Origin: Cellulosimicrobium cellulans
GTDB lineage: Bacteria > Actinomycetota > Actinomycetes > Actinomycetales > Cellulomonadaceae
NCBI RefSeq assembly: GCF_016907755.1
Contig: NZ_JAFBCN010000001.1
Location: 2,976,001 to 3,040,000 of the forward strand
Length of the DNA: 64,000 nucleotides
Direction: 5' to 3'
The notes beneath the pieces are model-generated. The model saw only the letters and a program-made list of their open reading frames with translations. It was not told the DNA's origin and did no database searches. Position numbers and translations under genes: made by a program. Of this stretch, positions 17,166-25,103 are shown piece after piece. Each line of letters begins with the position of its first letter. Position 1 is the first letter of the stretch.

Positions 17166-17503
17166 ATGGATCCGATCGCCGTCGCCCTGACTGTCCCGGT
17201 CGTGCTCGGCTACGCCACCGTGGTGTGGTGCCGTCGCGTCGACGACCACGTCACCCGGAGCTCGGCGATGAGGGTCCTGGCCGTCTGCGCCATCGGCATC
17301 TTGCTCACCTCGTCGGCATGGTGCTGTTCCTGGTCGCGTGGTACCCCCCCAGCGCTGCGCAGCCGCATCGGGGCGTACTGGCTGGCCGCCAAGCCCATGA
17401 CGCCTGGCCAGTCGGGTGCCGAGAAAGCTGCGCGGCGCGATCGCCACCCGCCGCGATGGAACCCATCGGCAGCGCGCCCGCACCGACGCCTCGCGCGAAC
17501 TAA
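17166..17503 (+). pseudogene. Small membrane protein, frameshifted
   Basis: ATG 17166 opens a segment IAVALTVPVVLGYATVVW followed by RRVDDHVTRSSAMRVLAVCAIGILL. The second hydrophobic stretch continues only in another frame as MVLFLVAWYPPSAAQPH. One indel near 17310 therefore splits a two-helix membrane protein. Family unknown. Confidence 0.45.
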
Positions 17504-17602
17504 GCCGTGCGCACACCAACCCCGGCATCTCCTAGAGCACGCGATGAGCACCGACACGAACAACCTCGACGGTTCAGACCCGTTCGCCTCTCCGCCCCGC
17601 CC

Positions 17603-18064
17603 GTGACCGTTTGCCCGATCGACCAGGACGGGCTGCAGGAGCTCGGGCTGCGCGGCTTACGCCGCGGCACCCGGCACGAGCGTGGACGGCCTGGACGCGC
17701 ACGACGTCGACCGCCCGGAGGCGAAGGCGCTGACCGACCAGTTTGAGAAGGTCGTGCTGCTAGCCAAGGCGGCCGCATTCGAGGAGGGCACCCAGGCGTG
17801 CGCCGACGACGACCGCGGTCAGCACCGGGACTCGATGGGTGCGTACAACGCATACCCCCGCCTCCTGCTTCGCACCAGGCGCTGCGGCTGGAAGAGCAGG
17901 CGAGCCACGTCGAGCTGGTCACCGCGGCCGACGGCCCGTTCGGGCGCGGTGCGAGGGGCCCACTCGTACGGGGGCCCGGGCACGATCCGAAGGTAGTCGC
18001 CGACCTGTCCGCGTCCTCGAGCACAGTGCCACGTAGGGTCAGGACGAACACCTCGCCGAGCTAA
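17603..18064 (+). pseudogene. Degenerate gene with coding-like pieces in several frames
   Basis: GTG 17603 opens VTVCPIDQDGLQELGLRG. The sense continues in a second frame as GTSVDGLDAHDVDRPEAKAL, TDQFEKVVLLAKAAAFEEG, and in a third as LRLEEQASHVELVTAADG. A short 20-codon frame (17544-17606) overlaps its start. Read together they suggest one soluble protein of about 150 aa broken by at least two indels. No family recognised. Confidence 0.4.
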
Positions 18065-18186
18065 CGCTGGTGCTCGAACCCCCGGTCGCGCCGGCCGGTT
18101 CGTGGGTGAGTAGCGACGGAACGTGGCGCGAGCCGGACCCGGCTTCGGCGGCTGACCTCGGCGGCAGGGCAACACATCTACCGGCC

Positions 18187-18960
18187 ATGAGCAACCACAC
18201 CCCCGCGCGCCTGCCCGCCGGTGTGACCGCCGGCGGCCAGTTCGTCGCGTCGGCACGTGCCGAGTCCGCCGTCACCCTCGGCGTCGAGCCGCCCGCGGAT
18301 CGCCAGGCCCGCATCGCGGCCGCCATTTGGGAGGCCTCCATCGTCGCCGAGTCCTACGGCTCCGCGGACCTACGCGGCGTCCTGGCCCGCGCGGAGTTCG
18401 GAGTGAACCTGAGCGAGTACGTCCAGGAGGTCCGGACGCTGCAGGGCAACGACGCCTGGTACGGCGGGGACGTCGACACCGCCTCCCTGCTCGACCAGGG
18501 CCTGGCGCTTCTGGCGGAGACCGGCGCCCACGACCAGCTCGTCACCCGGATCCGGCGGGAGCGGTTCAGCGAGCGCTTCCTCGAAGGTGACCCCGACCCT
18601 GCCGGGCTCGTCGACGACGTGACGGGGCTGCTCGAGACGCACCTCGCGCTGCAGGACGCCGTGCTGCACTCCCCGCTCGCAGGCTCCGAGCAGCTCGTCC
18701 GGCCCCGGTACCAGCGCGAACCGACCGGGGCGCCGACCGTCATGCTGGCCCACACCGAGTTCGTCGCGGCCGCCGGCGGTCGCCAGCACGTCACCGCGGC
18801 CCGCACTCCCGCCGGCACCGTCGACCTGTGGGCCGGAGGTCAGCGGGTCGTCGGCCTGGGCGAGCGCCCCATCTGGTCGGCGATCGCCACCAGGGCCGCC
18901 TCGCAGCGACCGGCCGCGGCCGCCGCGGCGTTGGCCGCGGTCCTCGACTCGATACCCTGA
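18187..18960 (+). CDS. GGQF-motif protein of mobile-element type (copy A, intact)
   Basis: 257 aa. It begins MSNHTPARLPAGVTAGGQFV; the (T)PAGV-x-x-GGQF opening is common at the start of unrelated-looking proteins on actinobacterial mobile elements, and its function is unknown. The remainder is helical (IAAAIWEASIVAESYGSADLRG; LLDQGLALLAETGAHDQL), with a strand-rich end (ADLWAGGQ-like, GERPIWSAIATRA). ATG 18187 is chosen over upstream GTG 18070 because it starts the motif. It is convergent with the membrane-anchored protein at 19018-19800; the same arrangement recurs at 20131-21663. Confidence 0.7.
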   Translation: MSNHTPARLPAGVTAGGQFVASARAESAVTLGVEPPADRQARIAAAIWEASIVAESYGSADLRGVLARAEFGVNLSEYVQEVRTLQGNDAWYGGDVDTASLLDQGLALLAETGAHDQLVTRIRRERFSERFLEGDPDPAGLVDDVTGLLETHLALQDAVLHSPLAGSEQLVRPRYQREPTGAPTVMLAHTEFVAAAGGRQHVTAARTPAGTVDLWAGGQRVVGLGERPIWSAIATRAASQRPAAAAAALAAVLDSIP

Positions 18961-19017
18961 GGCCCGCCAACCGCGAATGCTCCGGCCCGGGTCGGGGCGT
19001 TCGCGCTTCCCAGGCCG

Positions 19018-19800
19018 TCAGCCGCGTTGGAGCCTGCGGGACATGCGCGGCAACGACTGCTGCACCCGAGGTCGCTCCACCGGGGTGACGCCTGCGATGG
19101 CGCCGGGCGGGAACACCGGCGTGGACGACGCCTTGCGGCGCATCGTGGTGTTGATGCCCGCTAGCTCGGCAGCGACGTGGTGGAGCGACTTCTTCTTCGC
19201 CCACAGCCTCCCCTGGATGTCCGCCCAGTCCAGATCGAACTGCGAGCGGATCGGCTTGCCGTCCACGCCGACGTAGTCGAACGTGAACGTCACCTGGTTC
19301 TCCTCGGCGAGCTGGTCGTGCTTGGCACGCTGAGGTCCCCAGTCCCAGATGGTGCGCCACTGCTGACCGGGAGCCAGGGTGGCGAACCGTGTTGGGATGG
19401 CCAGGGCCTCCGGAGCGTCCCCACGCCGGTACCCGGGGGTGGAGCGCAACGGGGTGCTCGTCGTCACCTTCACGTCCCGCACCGCGGTCGTGCCGAAGTT
19501 CGCGATGACGATCTCGATGGCCTCCGGGATGTCGGGGTCCTGCTCGAGGTAGGCGACCACCTGAGGCTGCGCCTGCTCGATTCGGATGCGTCGTGCCTCG
19601 CGCGCCTGCTCCAGCGCGAACAGCGCCGCCAGCACCGCGACGGCGATCGTCACCCACGCCGCCAACGCTGCCCACTCCTCCGCGGTGTGGGCCAGCAGGT
19701 GAGCGGGCGAAGCCGGGCTCGCGGCGTACCCCGCCGCGAACGAGGCGACGGCTACGATCATGACGAGCGCGACCGTCATGATCAGGTGCTTCGGCTTCAT
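19018..19800 (-). CDS. Membrane-anchored protein with C-terminal cytoplasmic domain (copy A)
   Basis: 260 aa. Two N-terminal hydrophobic segments (IMTVALVMIVAVASFAAGYA and AALAAWVTIAVAVLAALFAL) lie around SPAHLLAHTAEEWAALA. A helix QAREARRIRIEQAQPQVVAY and a strand-rich domain follow (DIPEAIEIVIANFGTTAVRDVKV; TLAPGQQWRTIWDW; VTFTFDYVGVDGKPI). The layout resembles small actinobacterial membrane proteins in which an immunoglobulin-like soluble domain follows a membrane hairpin. Paralogous along its length to 20878-21663. Function unknown. Confidence 0.72.
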   Translation of the reverse strand: MKPKHLIMTVALVMIVAVASFAAGYAASPASPAHLLAHTAEEWAALAAWVTIAVAVLAALFALEQAREARRIRIEQAQPQVVAYLEQDPDIPEAIEIVIANFGTTAVRDVKVTTSTPLRSTPGYRRGDAPEALAIPTRFATLAPGQQWRTIWDWGPQRAKHDQLAEENQVTFTFDYVGVDGKPIRSQFDLDWADIQGRLWAKKKSLHHVAAELAGINTTMRRKASSTPVFPPGAIAGVTPVERPRVQQSLPRMSRRLQRG

Positions 19801-20130
19801 GGTGCGGACCCTAGCGGAGGTCGCGGCCAGCCCCGGGGTCGCAGGACGAGACGGTAACCGTCCCGGTCGTCCACGCTCCCATCATGACCGACCACATCCT
19901 CTCCATCGTCCTGACCCTCGTCACCGGAACCCTCGCCGGCGCTGGCGGCATCCTGCTCACCGAAGCGGTACCGGCCAGCCGCCAGGCGACGTCGCCGCGC
20001 CACCGCCGACTGCTCGACGCCTTGCCACGGCTGACACCGGCAGCAGCACCGTACGGGCGACACGGGGGCCCACCCGTGCGGTGCTTCGCCCGTCCGGGTG
20101 ACGGCATGTTCCCCCGCATATCCATGAGGC

Positions 20131-20815
20131 ATGAGCACCCGACAGCCCCGCACCCCGGCCGGCGTCAGCACCGGCGGGCAATTCGCCACTACCGCGCACG
20201 CCGAGGCCGACGTCGACCTCAGCGACACCTCGACGATCAGCGCCGAGATCGACGAGCTCGTGGCCGCCCGCATCCAGGAGTACGTCACCGGTTCGCTCGA
20301 GCTGCAGGACTCCGAGGAGTGGGCCGAGGGCGAGGCCGACACCGCCGAGCTGCTCGACCGCGGCCCGGACCTGCTCGCGCACACCGGTGCGCACACCCCG
20401 CAGGTCAACCGGCTGCGTAGCGTCCAGGCCTCGCCCCCAACGCCGAGGGCGAGGAGGACGTCGCCGGGATGGTGTCCTGTCCGAGGTGGCCGACCTGCTC
20501 ACGGTGTATCAGCGCCTCCAGGAGCAGGTCGCCGCCTCCCCGCTGACCGGTTCCCGGTGTTGGCCCAGACCCGGTTCCAGCGGCAGGGCTGCGGAGTGCC
20601 GGCGCTGATCCTGCCGGTGAAGTCTAGCGACACCCCCAGCACAAGCTCGTCTCCGTCGCGGTCATGCTCCGCCCCCACAAGGGAGTGGCCGTGTGGTGCG
20701 GCGGACGGATGCTGAACGGGTCCGAGGAGTTCGGCGTCATGTCCCAGTCGACACGCCGGTCTCCGTCACACAGCGGCCAGCCGCGCTGGAGGCGTTGCTG
20801 CGCTCCATGCCCTGA
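20131..20815 (+). pseudogene. GGQF-motif protein copy B, frameshifted
   Basis: It opens MSTRQPRTPAGVSTGGQFAT and aligns with copy A through LLAHTGAHTPQVNRLR. The alignment then continues in another frame (VLSEVADLLTVYQRLQEQV, ASPLTGS) and later in yet another (VAVMLRPHKGVAVWCGGRM; QRPAALEALLRSMP, stop at 20815). At least two indels. All parts of the copy A sequence are represented, so this is a recently broken full-length gene rather than a fragment. Confidence 0.75.
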
Positions 20816-20877
20816 TCGCCACCGACGCCCCGGCACCTTTCACGGTGGCCGGGACTCGTGCTCTGCGGCGCCGACGC

Positions 20878-21663
20878 TCAGCGACCGATCAGTCCCCGCC
20901 ACGTCGCGCGCAGGCATCTACGCCCCGCGCGAGCGGCAGAGTCCGGCACGGTGACACCGGGCACCGCGGGCTGGTGCTCGCCCATCTCGCTTTGCGCGCT
21001 GGAAGGCCCAGCGGCGATCGCCTCGAGTGCGATCGCGGCGTGATGCATGGTCTTCTTGCTCCCGTAGGTCCGCGCGTCAATCACCGACCAGTCGAGCGTC
21101 GATTCCTCCCTCGGCTTCGAGCCCGCAACTCCGCCGTAGGTAAACGTCAGGGTGACGCGCTTCTCGTTCTCGAGCTCGGGATGCGTGGATCGATCGGGGG
21201 CCCAGTCCCAGAACGTGCGCCACTTCTGACCGGGCGCCAGGGTGCTGAACTCCTTCGGGAGCGGCACCGCCTTCACGCCAGGCCCACCTCCCAGGCCGAG
21301 CGTCCCACGGATCGGTCCGTCCGCGGTCACGGCGACGTCGCGCGCCGCGGTCGCACCGAAGTTCGCGATCACGATGTTGACGGCCGAGGGGATGTCGGGG
21401 TCCTGCTCGAGGTAGGCCACGACGTGAGGCTGCGCCTGGTCGATCCGGATGCGCCGCGCCTCGAGGGCCTGCACCCCTGCGAACACCGCTGCGGCGACAG
21501 CCACGAACACCGCGACCCACGCAGCCGCCGCTGTCCACTCCTCGTGGCTGCGCGGCACCACGTGAGCCGGCGAGTCCGGGCCCGACACCCACCCCATGAT
21601 GTACGCCGCGACCGCGACGATCACCACGACGAGCGAGCCGATCACCCAGTGCTTACGCTCCAT
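20878..21663 (-). CDS. Membrane-anchored protein with C-terminal cytoplasmic domain (copy B)
   Basis: 261 aa from ATG 21663. Hydrophobic segments GSLVVVIVAVAAYIMGWV and AAAAWVAVFVAVAAAVFAGV are followed by ARRIRIDQAQPHVVAYLEQ, DPDIPSAVNIVIANFGATA, TLAPGQKWRTFWDWAPD and a variable tail. These blocks are near-identical in pattern to copy A (ARRIRIEQAQPQVVAYLEQ, DPDIPEAIEIVIANFGTTA), so the genes arose by tandem duplication. The intact state of both membrane genes contrasts with the broken GGQF copy. Role unknown. Confidence 0.72.
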   Translation of the reverse strand: MERKHWVIGSLVVVIVAVAAYIMGWVSGPDSPAHVVPRSHEEWTAAAAWVAVFVAVAAAVFAGVQALEARRIRIDQAQPHVVAYLEQDPDIPSAVNIVIANFGATAARDVAVTADGPIRGTLGLGGGPGVKAVPLPKEFSTLAPGQKWRTFWDWAPDRSTHPELENEKRVTLTFTYGGVAGSKPREESTLDWSVIDARTYGSKKTMHHAAIALEAIAAGPSSAQSEMGEHQPAVPGVTVPDSAARAGRRCLRATWRGLIGR

Positions 21664-22337
21664 GACCGGCGACCCTACCGGTGCGGCCCGAGCCGCAGGA
21701 CGCGACCGTCCGACGCCTACACGCCAGCAGGGTCGGTAGGCCGAACGGCCCAACCCGCGAGCCCCAGGCGAGCCGGCAGCAGCGGTAGCCGAACCGGCTG
21801 GGCGCCGGCGGCGCCCTAAGAGCGCCCCCTCCCTCGCGGTGCTCGGTCGGGTCGGTGGTGGGCGCGCGTCTATCGCGCGTCCATCGCCAGCGCGGACATC
21901 GGTGGGGCGGGCACGACGCGGATCGGCGGCAAAGAGGCCCGCTGCGTGGGTCAAGCGCAGGCGCGTGATGGGCAATGGGCCGCACGGCCACGCCGCACCG
22001 GTCGCATCCCGTGGCGTCTCGACACTGGAGGACCTGCGTCTCGCGGCGCTCGCGCACGGGCCGCTTTACAAGCCGTGCCGTCAGGCACCGCTACGTGGTC
22101 GCGGTGTCCGCGCGGCGTGGACTGCACCTTGGTGTTCGCTTGTGGCGCGGCTCGCGTGGGCCATCCAGGTCCATCTGGAGGCGTCTGGGTGCATCCAGAC
22201 CACGAACGCGATGCACCACGCGATGCATCAAAATCGCCGTCTTCGACCCGCAAATGGACTCTGATCGCCGAGTTCAATGCGCCGAAAGGCGCGTAACTTC
22301 GCCAGTTGCGCCCCTCAGTGACTGTCCGCTGATTTCA
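21664..22337. other. Right-end non-coding region of the element
   Basis: No convincing gene. It holds a tandem direct repeat ACGCGATGCA at 22206-22215 and 22218-22227 (12-bp period) and an inverted repeat GTCTGG/CCAGAC at 22183-22200 with a 6-nt loop. Within 150 bp of attR these are candidates for integrase or excisionase arm-type binding sites. Confidence 0.4.
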
Positions 22338-22366
22338 TGTCCCACAGGACAGCGTCAGGCAGCACC
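22338..22366. repeat. attR: right attachment site of the element
   Basis: CATGTCCCACA (22338-22348) is identical to attL. The following 18 bases match attL at GC, TCAGGCA and C. On the minus strand this is codons ...PDAVLWDM of the native HAD gene, showing that the insertion point is the motif I region. Confidence 0.8.
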
Positions 22367-22421
22367 ACGCTCGAAGACGTCCCGTGAACTGCGTTCATCT
22401 CGCCATGAGGGGCGGCCATCA
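22338..22421 (-). pseudogene. Stranded native 5' end of the HAD phosphatase gene
   Basis: Minus-strand ATG 22421 has GGAG 7 nt upstream and encodes MAAPHGEMNAVHGTSSS then VVLPDAVLWDM, where it meets the element. The next codon in the intact gene would be the D of DMDGT, found at position 1383. Past 22338 the frame runs on into element DNA and closes near 21951, giving a meaningless chimeric ORF. Upstream, GCGGCTAGGGTCGG (22463-22476) is the native promoter-like box shared with the element copy. Confidence 0.8.
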
Positions 22422-22620
22422 CATACTCCCAACCGAACGGTGCAACACGTCGTGCAGCATCCGACCCTAGCCGCTCCCCCGCCACGATCGCCGGGCACCA
22501 CGCTCCCGGCCAGGATGCCGCGCACAGGACCGTCCCTGTTGATCGACCCAGCCCCAGCCCCGGGCGCGCGGTGCGCGCCGGACCCTCGCGTCACGCCGGG
22601 ACGCCCGGCGCGGGCTCTCG

Positions 22621-23421
22621 TCACGGCTGCGTGCCGATGATCGTGGCCGAGCGCCGCCGACCGGCCCAGCACCACCACGCGACGGCGTACACGAGCACCG
22701 CTGCGGCGAACGTGGACCCCGCAGCCTTCGCGACCGCGGTGAGGACTCCCTCGACCCCGGCGAGCTCGTCCTGCCCCGCGCGCACGGCGGCCGCGACCGT
22801 GACCCCGACGACGAGCGCGACGATCCCGGCGACGACCGCCGCCCGGCCCGAGGTGAGCCGCAGGCGACCCCCGTCACCTCGCCACGCGGCGAACCGGCGC
22901 CACGACCACACCCCGAGCACCCCGAGTCCCAGCGCCGTGCTCGCGTGCTGCAGCACACGGCTGCCGTCCCACCCCGTCGCCTCGGGCTCGCGCGACGGCA
23001 CGAGGAGCTCGACGAGGAACCCGGCGTCGTCGGTCAGCGCGTCCCACACCACGTGCGTCGCGACACCGAGCACCAGCGAGACGACGACCCAGCACGCGCG
23101 GACGCCCCAGGGTCCGCTCCTGGGCAGCCTGCGGACGTCCCCACGCTCGTGCCCGACGGCGAGAGCGCGGAGCGGGGCGCGCACGACGGACCAGAGCGCG
23201 AGGAGCACCGCGGCGGTCGGCACCGCCACGGCGAGCGCGCCGAGCGGCTCGTGCGTCGTCGTCGCGTTGACGAACGGCTCGTACCAGGCGTTCGCGGACC
23301 GAGGGACGCGGACGAAGTACGGGACGTCCGGAGCGACGGCCCCCGCCACGAGGGCGGCAGGGACGAAGGGGGCCCGCACGAGGGGCAGCACCGCGGCAGG
23401 GTGGGAGAGGGTGAAGGGCAC
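22621..23421 (-). CDS. DUF4184 family integral membrane protein
   Basis: 266 aa from GTG 23421, giving VPFTLSHPAAVLPLVRAPF, the family's signature opening, then ALVAGAVAPDVPYFVRVP. Conserved H, D and P positions (SHPA, APDVPYF, THVVWDALTDD) and about six hydrophobic helices are visible. The family is of unknown function, with a layout like membrane metal-dependent hydrolases. Divergent from the PAC2 gene. Confidence 0.85.
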   Translation of the reverse strand: MPFTLSHPAAVLPLVRAPFVPAALVAGAVAPDVPYFVRVPRSANAWYEPFVNATTTHEPLGALAVAVPTAAVLLALWSVVRAPLRALAVGHERGDVRRLPRSGPWGVRACWVVVSLVLGVATHVVWDALTDDAGFLVELLVPSREPEATGWDGSRVLQHASTALGLGVLGVWSWRRFAAWRGDGGRLRLTSGRAAVVAGIVALVVGVTVAAAVRAGQDELAGVEGVLTAVAKAAGSTFAAAVLVYAVAWWCWAGRRRSATIIGTQP

Positions 23422-23619
23422 CCGTCGATCCTCGACCGTCCCTCGCGGGGCGACGTCCCACCGGGGTCGGACCCCGCCGCAGCGAGGCTCGTCCCGAGGA
23501 AGGACCGGGCGGCGCACCGCACAGGGCGCGCGCCGCGGCTCCGAGGCACCGCAGCCGTCGACTACGCCACGCGCGAACCTGCTCCGCCGTCGTCGGGCCC
23601 CGCCGCATAGGCTGGGGCG

Positions 23620-24486
23620 ATGACCGAGAACGCGACCGAGGGCACCCGGCAGACCGTGATGATCGCGGCGTTCGAGGGCTGGAACGACGCGGGGAGCGCC
23701 GCCACGGCCGCCCTCCAGCACCTGCACGAGGTGTGGGGGGCCGAGGACGTCGACGAGCTCGACCCGGAGGAGTACCACGACTTCCAGGTGAACCGCCCCG
23801 TCGTCACGACCGACGACGACGGGCGCCGGGAGATCACGTGGCCGACGACGACGATCGCGTCCGCCGTCCTGTCACCGACCGGGCGCCGGGTCGTGCTCGT
23901 GCACGGCATCGAGCCGTCGATGCGGTGGCGCCGGTACTGCCGCGAGCTGCTCGACATCGCGGAGGAGCACGACGTGCGCACGGTCGTCACGCTCGGCGCG
24001 CTGCTCGCCGACGTCCCGCACACACGCCCCATCCCCATGACCGCGACGTCGGAGAGCGTCGGTCTCCAGGCGGTGCTCGACGTCGAACCGAGCACGTACG
24101 AGGGGCCGACGGGGATCGTCGGGGTGCTCCAGCACGCCGCCGCCGAGCGGGGCCTGCAGTCGGTGTCGCTCTGGGCGGCGGTGCCCCACTACGTGGCGCA
24201 CCCGCCGTCGCCCAAGGCGACGCTCGCGATCCTCGCCCGCGTCGAGGAGCTCCTCTCGGAGCCCATCCCGCTCGGGGACCTGCCCGAGGACGCCGAGGCG
24301 TGGCAGCACGGCGTCGACGAGCTCGCCGCGGAGGACGCCGAGATCGCGGAGTACGTCCAGCAGCTCGAGGAGGCGAAGGACACCGTGGAGCTGCCCGAGG
24401 CGAGCGGCGAGGCGATCGCGCGCGAGTTCGAGCGGTACCTGCGCCGCCGCGACCGCGGCAACCCGGGCAAGGGGCCGACGGTCTAG
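23620..24486 (+). CDS. PAC2 family protein
   Basis: 288 aa. It has the PAC2 (proteasome assembly chaperone-like) fold: MIAAFEGWNDAGSAATAAL near the N-terminus, VVLVHGIEPSMRWRRYCREL, TLGALLADVPHTRPIP and the GIVGVLQHAAAERGL region. Actinobacteria with or without proteasomes carry it; its role is unclear. Its stop overlaps that of the convergent gene at 24483. Confidence 0.88.
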   Translation: MTENATEGTRQTVMIAAFEGWNDAGSAATAALQHLHEVWGAEDVDELDPEEYHDFQVNRPVVTTDDDGRREITWPTTTIASAVLSPTGRRVVLVHGIEPSMRWRRYCRELLDIAEEHDVRTVVTLGALLADVPHTRPIPMTATSESVGLQAVLDVEPSTYEGPTGIVGVLQHAAAERGLQSVSLWAAVPHYVAHPPSPKATLAILARVEELLSEPIPLGDLPEDAEAWQHGVDELAAEDAEIAEYVQQLEEAKDTVELPEASGEAIAREFERYLRRRDRGNPGKGPTV

Positions 24487-25094
24487 GTCTCGTCGGGGTT
24501 GCGTGGCGACGAACCACCCGCGGCCCAGACGGTGGCCGAGCGCTCCGCCACGGGAGTCCCGATCGCGGCGCGGGCGTGCGGGTCGCCCAGGAAGCCGCGC
24601 AGCACGGCGGCGTCGGACGCGGACCGGGCGCTCCGGACCGCCACCTCGGCCGGAGGGTCCTCCAGGACCTGGAGGACGAGCCGTCGGCGTCCGAGCGGGG
24701 CGACCCCGGCCAGGGCCTCCCACGGCACCGTCCGCGCGTGGTCGCTGCGGGACTGCCGCCCGCGGACGCCGGCCTCCGTCAGGACGAGGACCGGCTGCCG
24801 GAGCACGAGGCCTACGGAGCCGAGCAGCAGCGCGAGCGCCCCGAGCGCCAGCACGACCCCGACGACCGCCTCGAGGACGACGGGCGCGCAGCCGCGCGAG
24901 GACAGGCACGGGTCCTGCCGCGCCGTCCAGCCGTCGGCCGCCGCGACGGCGGTCGCCCCGCGCAGCACCACGACGGAGGTCACCGCGAGCCCGAGGCCCA
25001 GCACGAGGACGACGACCCGGCCCCCGCTCGGGCGCAGGCGCGCGGACCCGACGAGCTCGCGCCCGCGCGTCCGCCACCGGCACCCGGGCGTCAC
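24483..25094 (-). CDS. PH-like membrane protein
   Basis: 203 aa. Two hydrophobic segments (VVVLVLGLGLAVTSVVVL and LEAVVGVVLALGALALLLGS) are followed by LVLTEAGVRGRQSRSDHARTVPWEALAGV and VLQVLEDP, the pattern of bacterial PH-like domains. The cysteine pair DPCLSSRGC lies between the helices, probably outside. It follows mshC by 9 nt on the same strand. Confidence 0.6.
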   Translation of the reverse strand: MTPGCRWRTRGRELVGSARLRPSGGRVVVLVLGLGLAVTSVVVLRGATAVAAADGWTARQDPCLSSRGCAPVVLEAVVGVVLALGALALLLGSVGLVLRQPVLVLTEAGVRGRQSRSDHARTVPWEALAGVAPLGRRRLVLQVLEDPPAEVAVRSARSASDAAVLRGFLGDPHARAAIGTPVAERSATVWAAGGSSPRNPDET

Positions 25095-25103
25095 GACCCG
25101 TTC

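Larger units (their letters stand above)
1384..22348. mobile_element. Integrative element (genomic island) inserted in the HAD phosphatase gene
   Basis: A tyrosine recombinase adjoins the left junction. CATGTCCCACA occurs exactly at 1384-1394 and 22338-22348. The HAD gene is split across the two ends: its N-terminal codons are right of 22338 and its body left of 1384. The interior differs from the flanks: lower GC in places, frequent frameshifts, an IS3 remnant, defence-type genes and unknown genes in sparse arrangement, against compact housekeeping genes outside. No relaxase, T4SS/FtsK-type transfer gene, replication initiator, capsid, terminase or portal gene was recognised, so it is either non-autonomous or decayed. 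The exact crossover base within the 11-bp identity cannot be fixed by eye. Confidence 0.87.

Noticed and set aside
19884-20420. Open frame beginning MTDHILSIVLTLVTGTLAGAGG, possible small membrane protein
   Set aside because: Only the first 30 codons look protein-like; the rest runs through the start of the GGQF copy B in another frame and has the Arg/Ala/Pro composition of a shadow frame.
21839-22296. Overlapping open frames near the right end of the element
   Set aside because: Composition is that of random GC-rich frames, no RBS, and repeats of likely integrase function lie inside them.
1384-22348. Interpretation of the element as a prophage or AICE
   Set aside because: No capsid, terminase, portal, lysin, replication initiator, FtsK/TraB-type translocase or relaxase was recognised.
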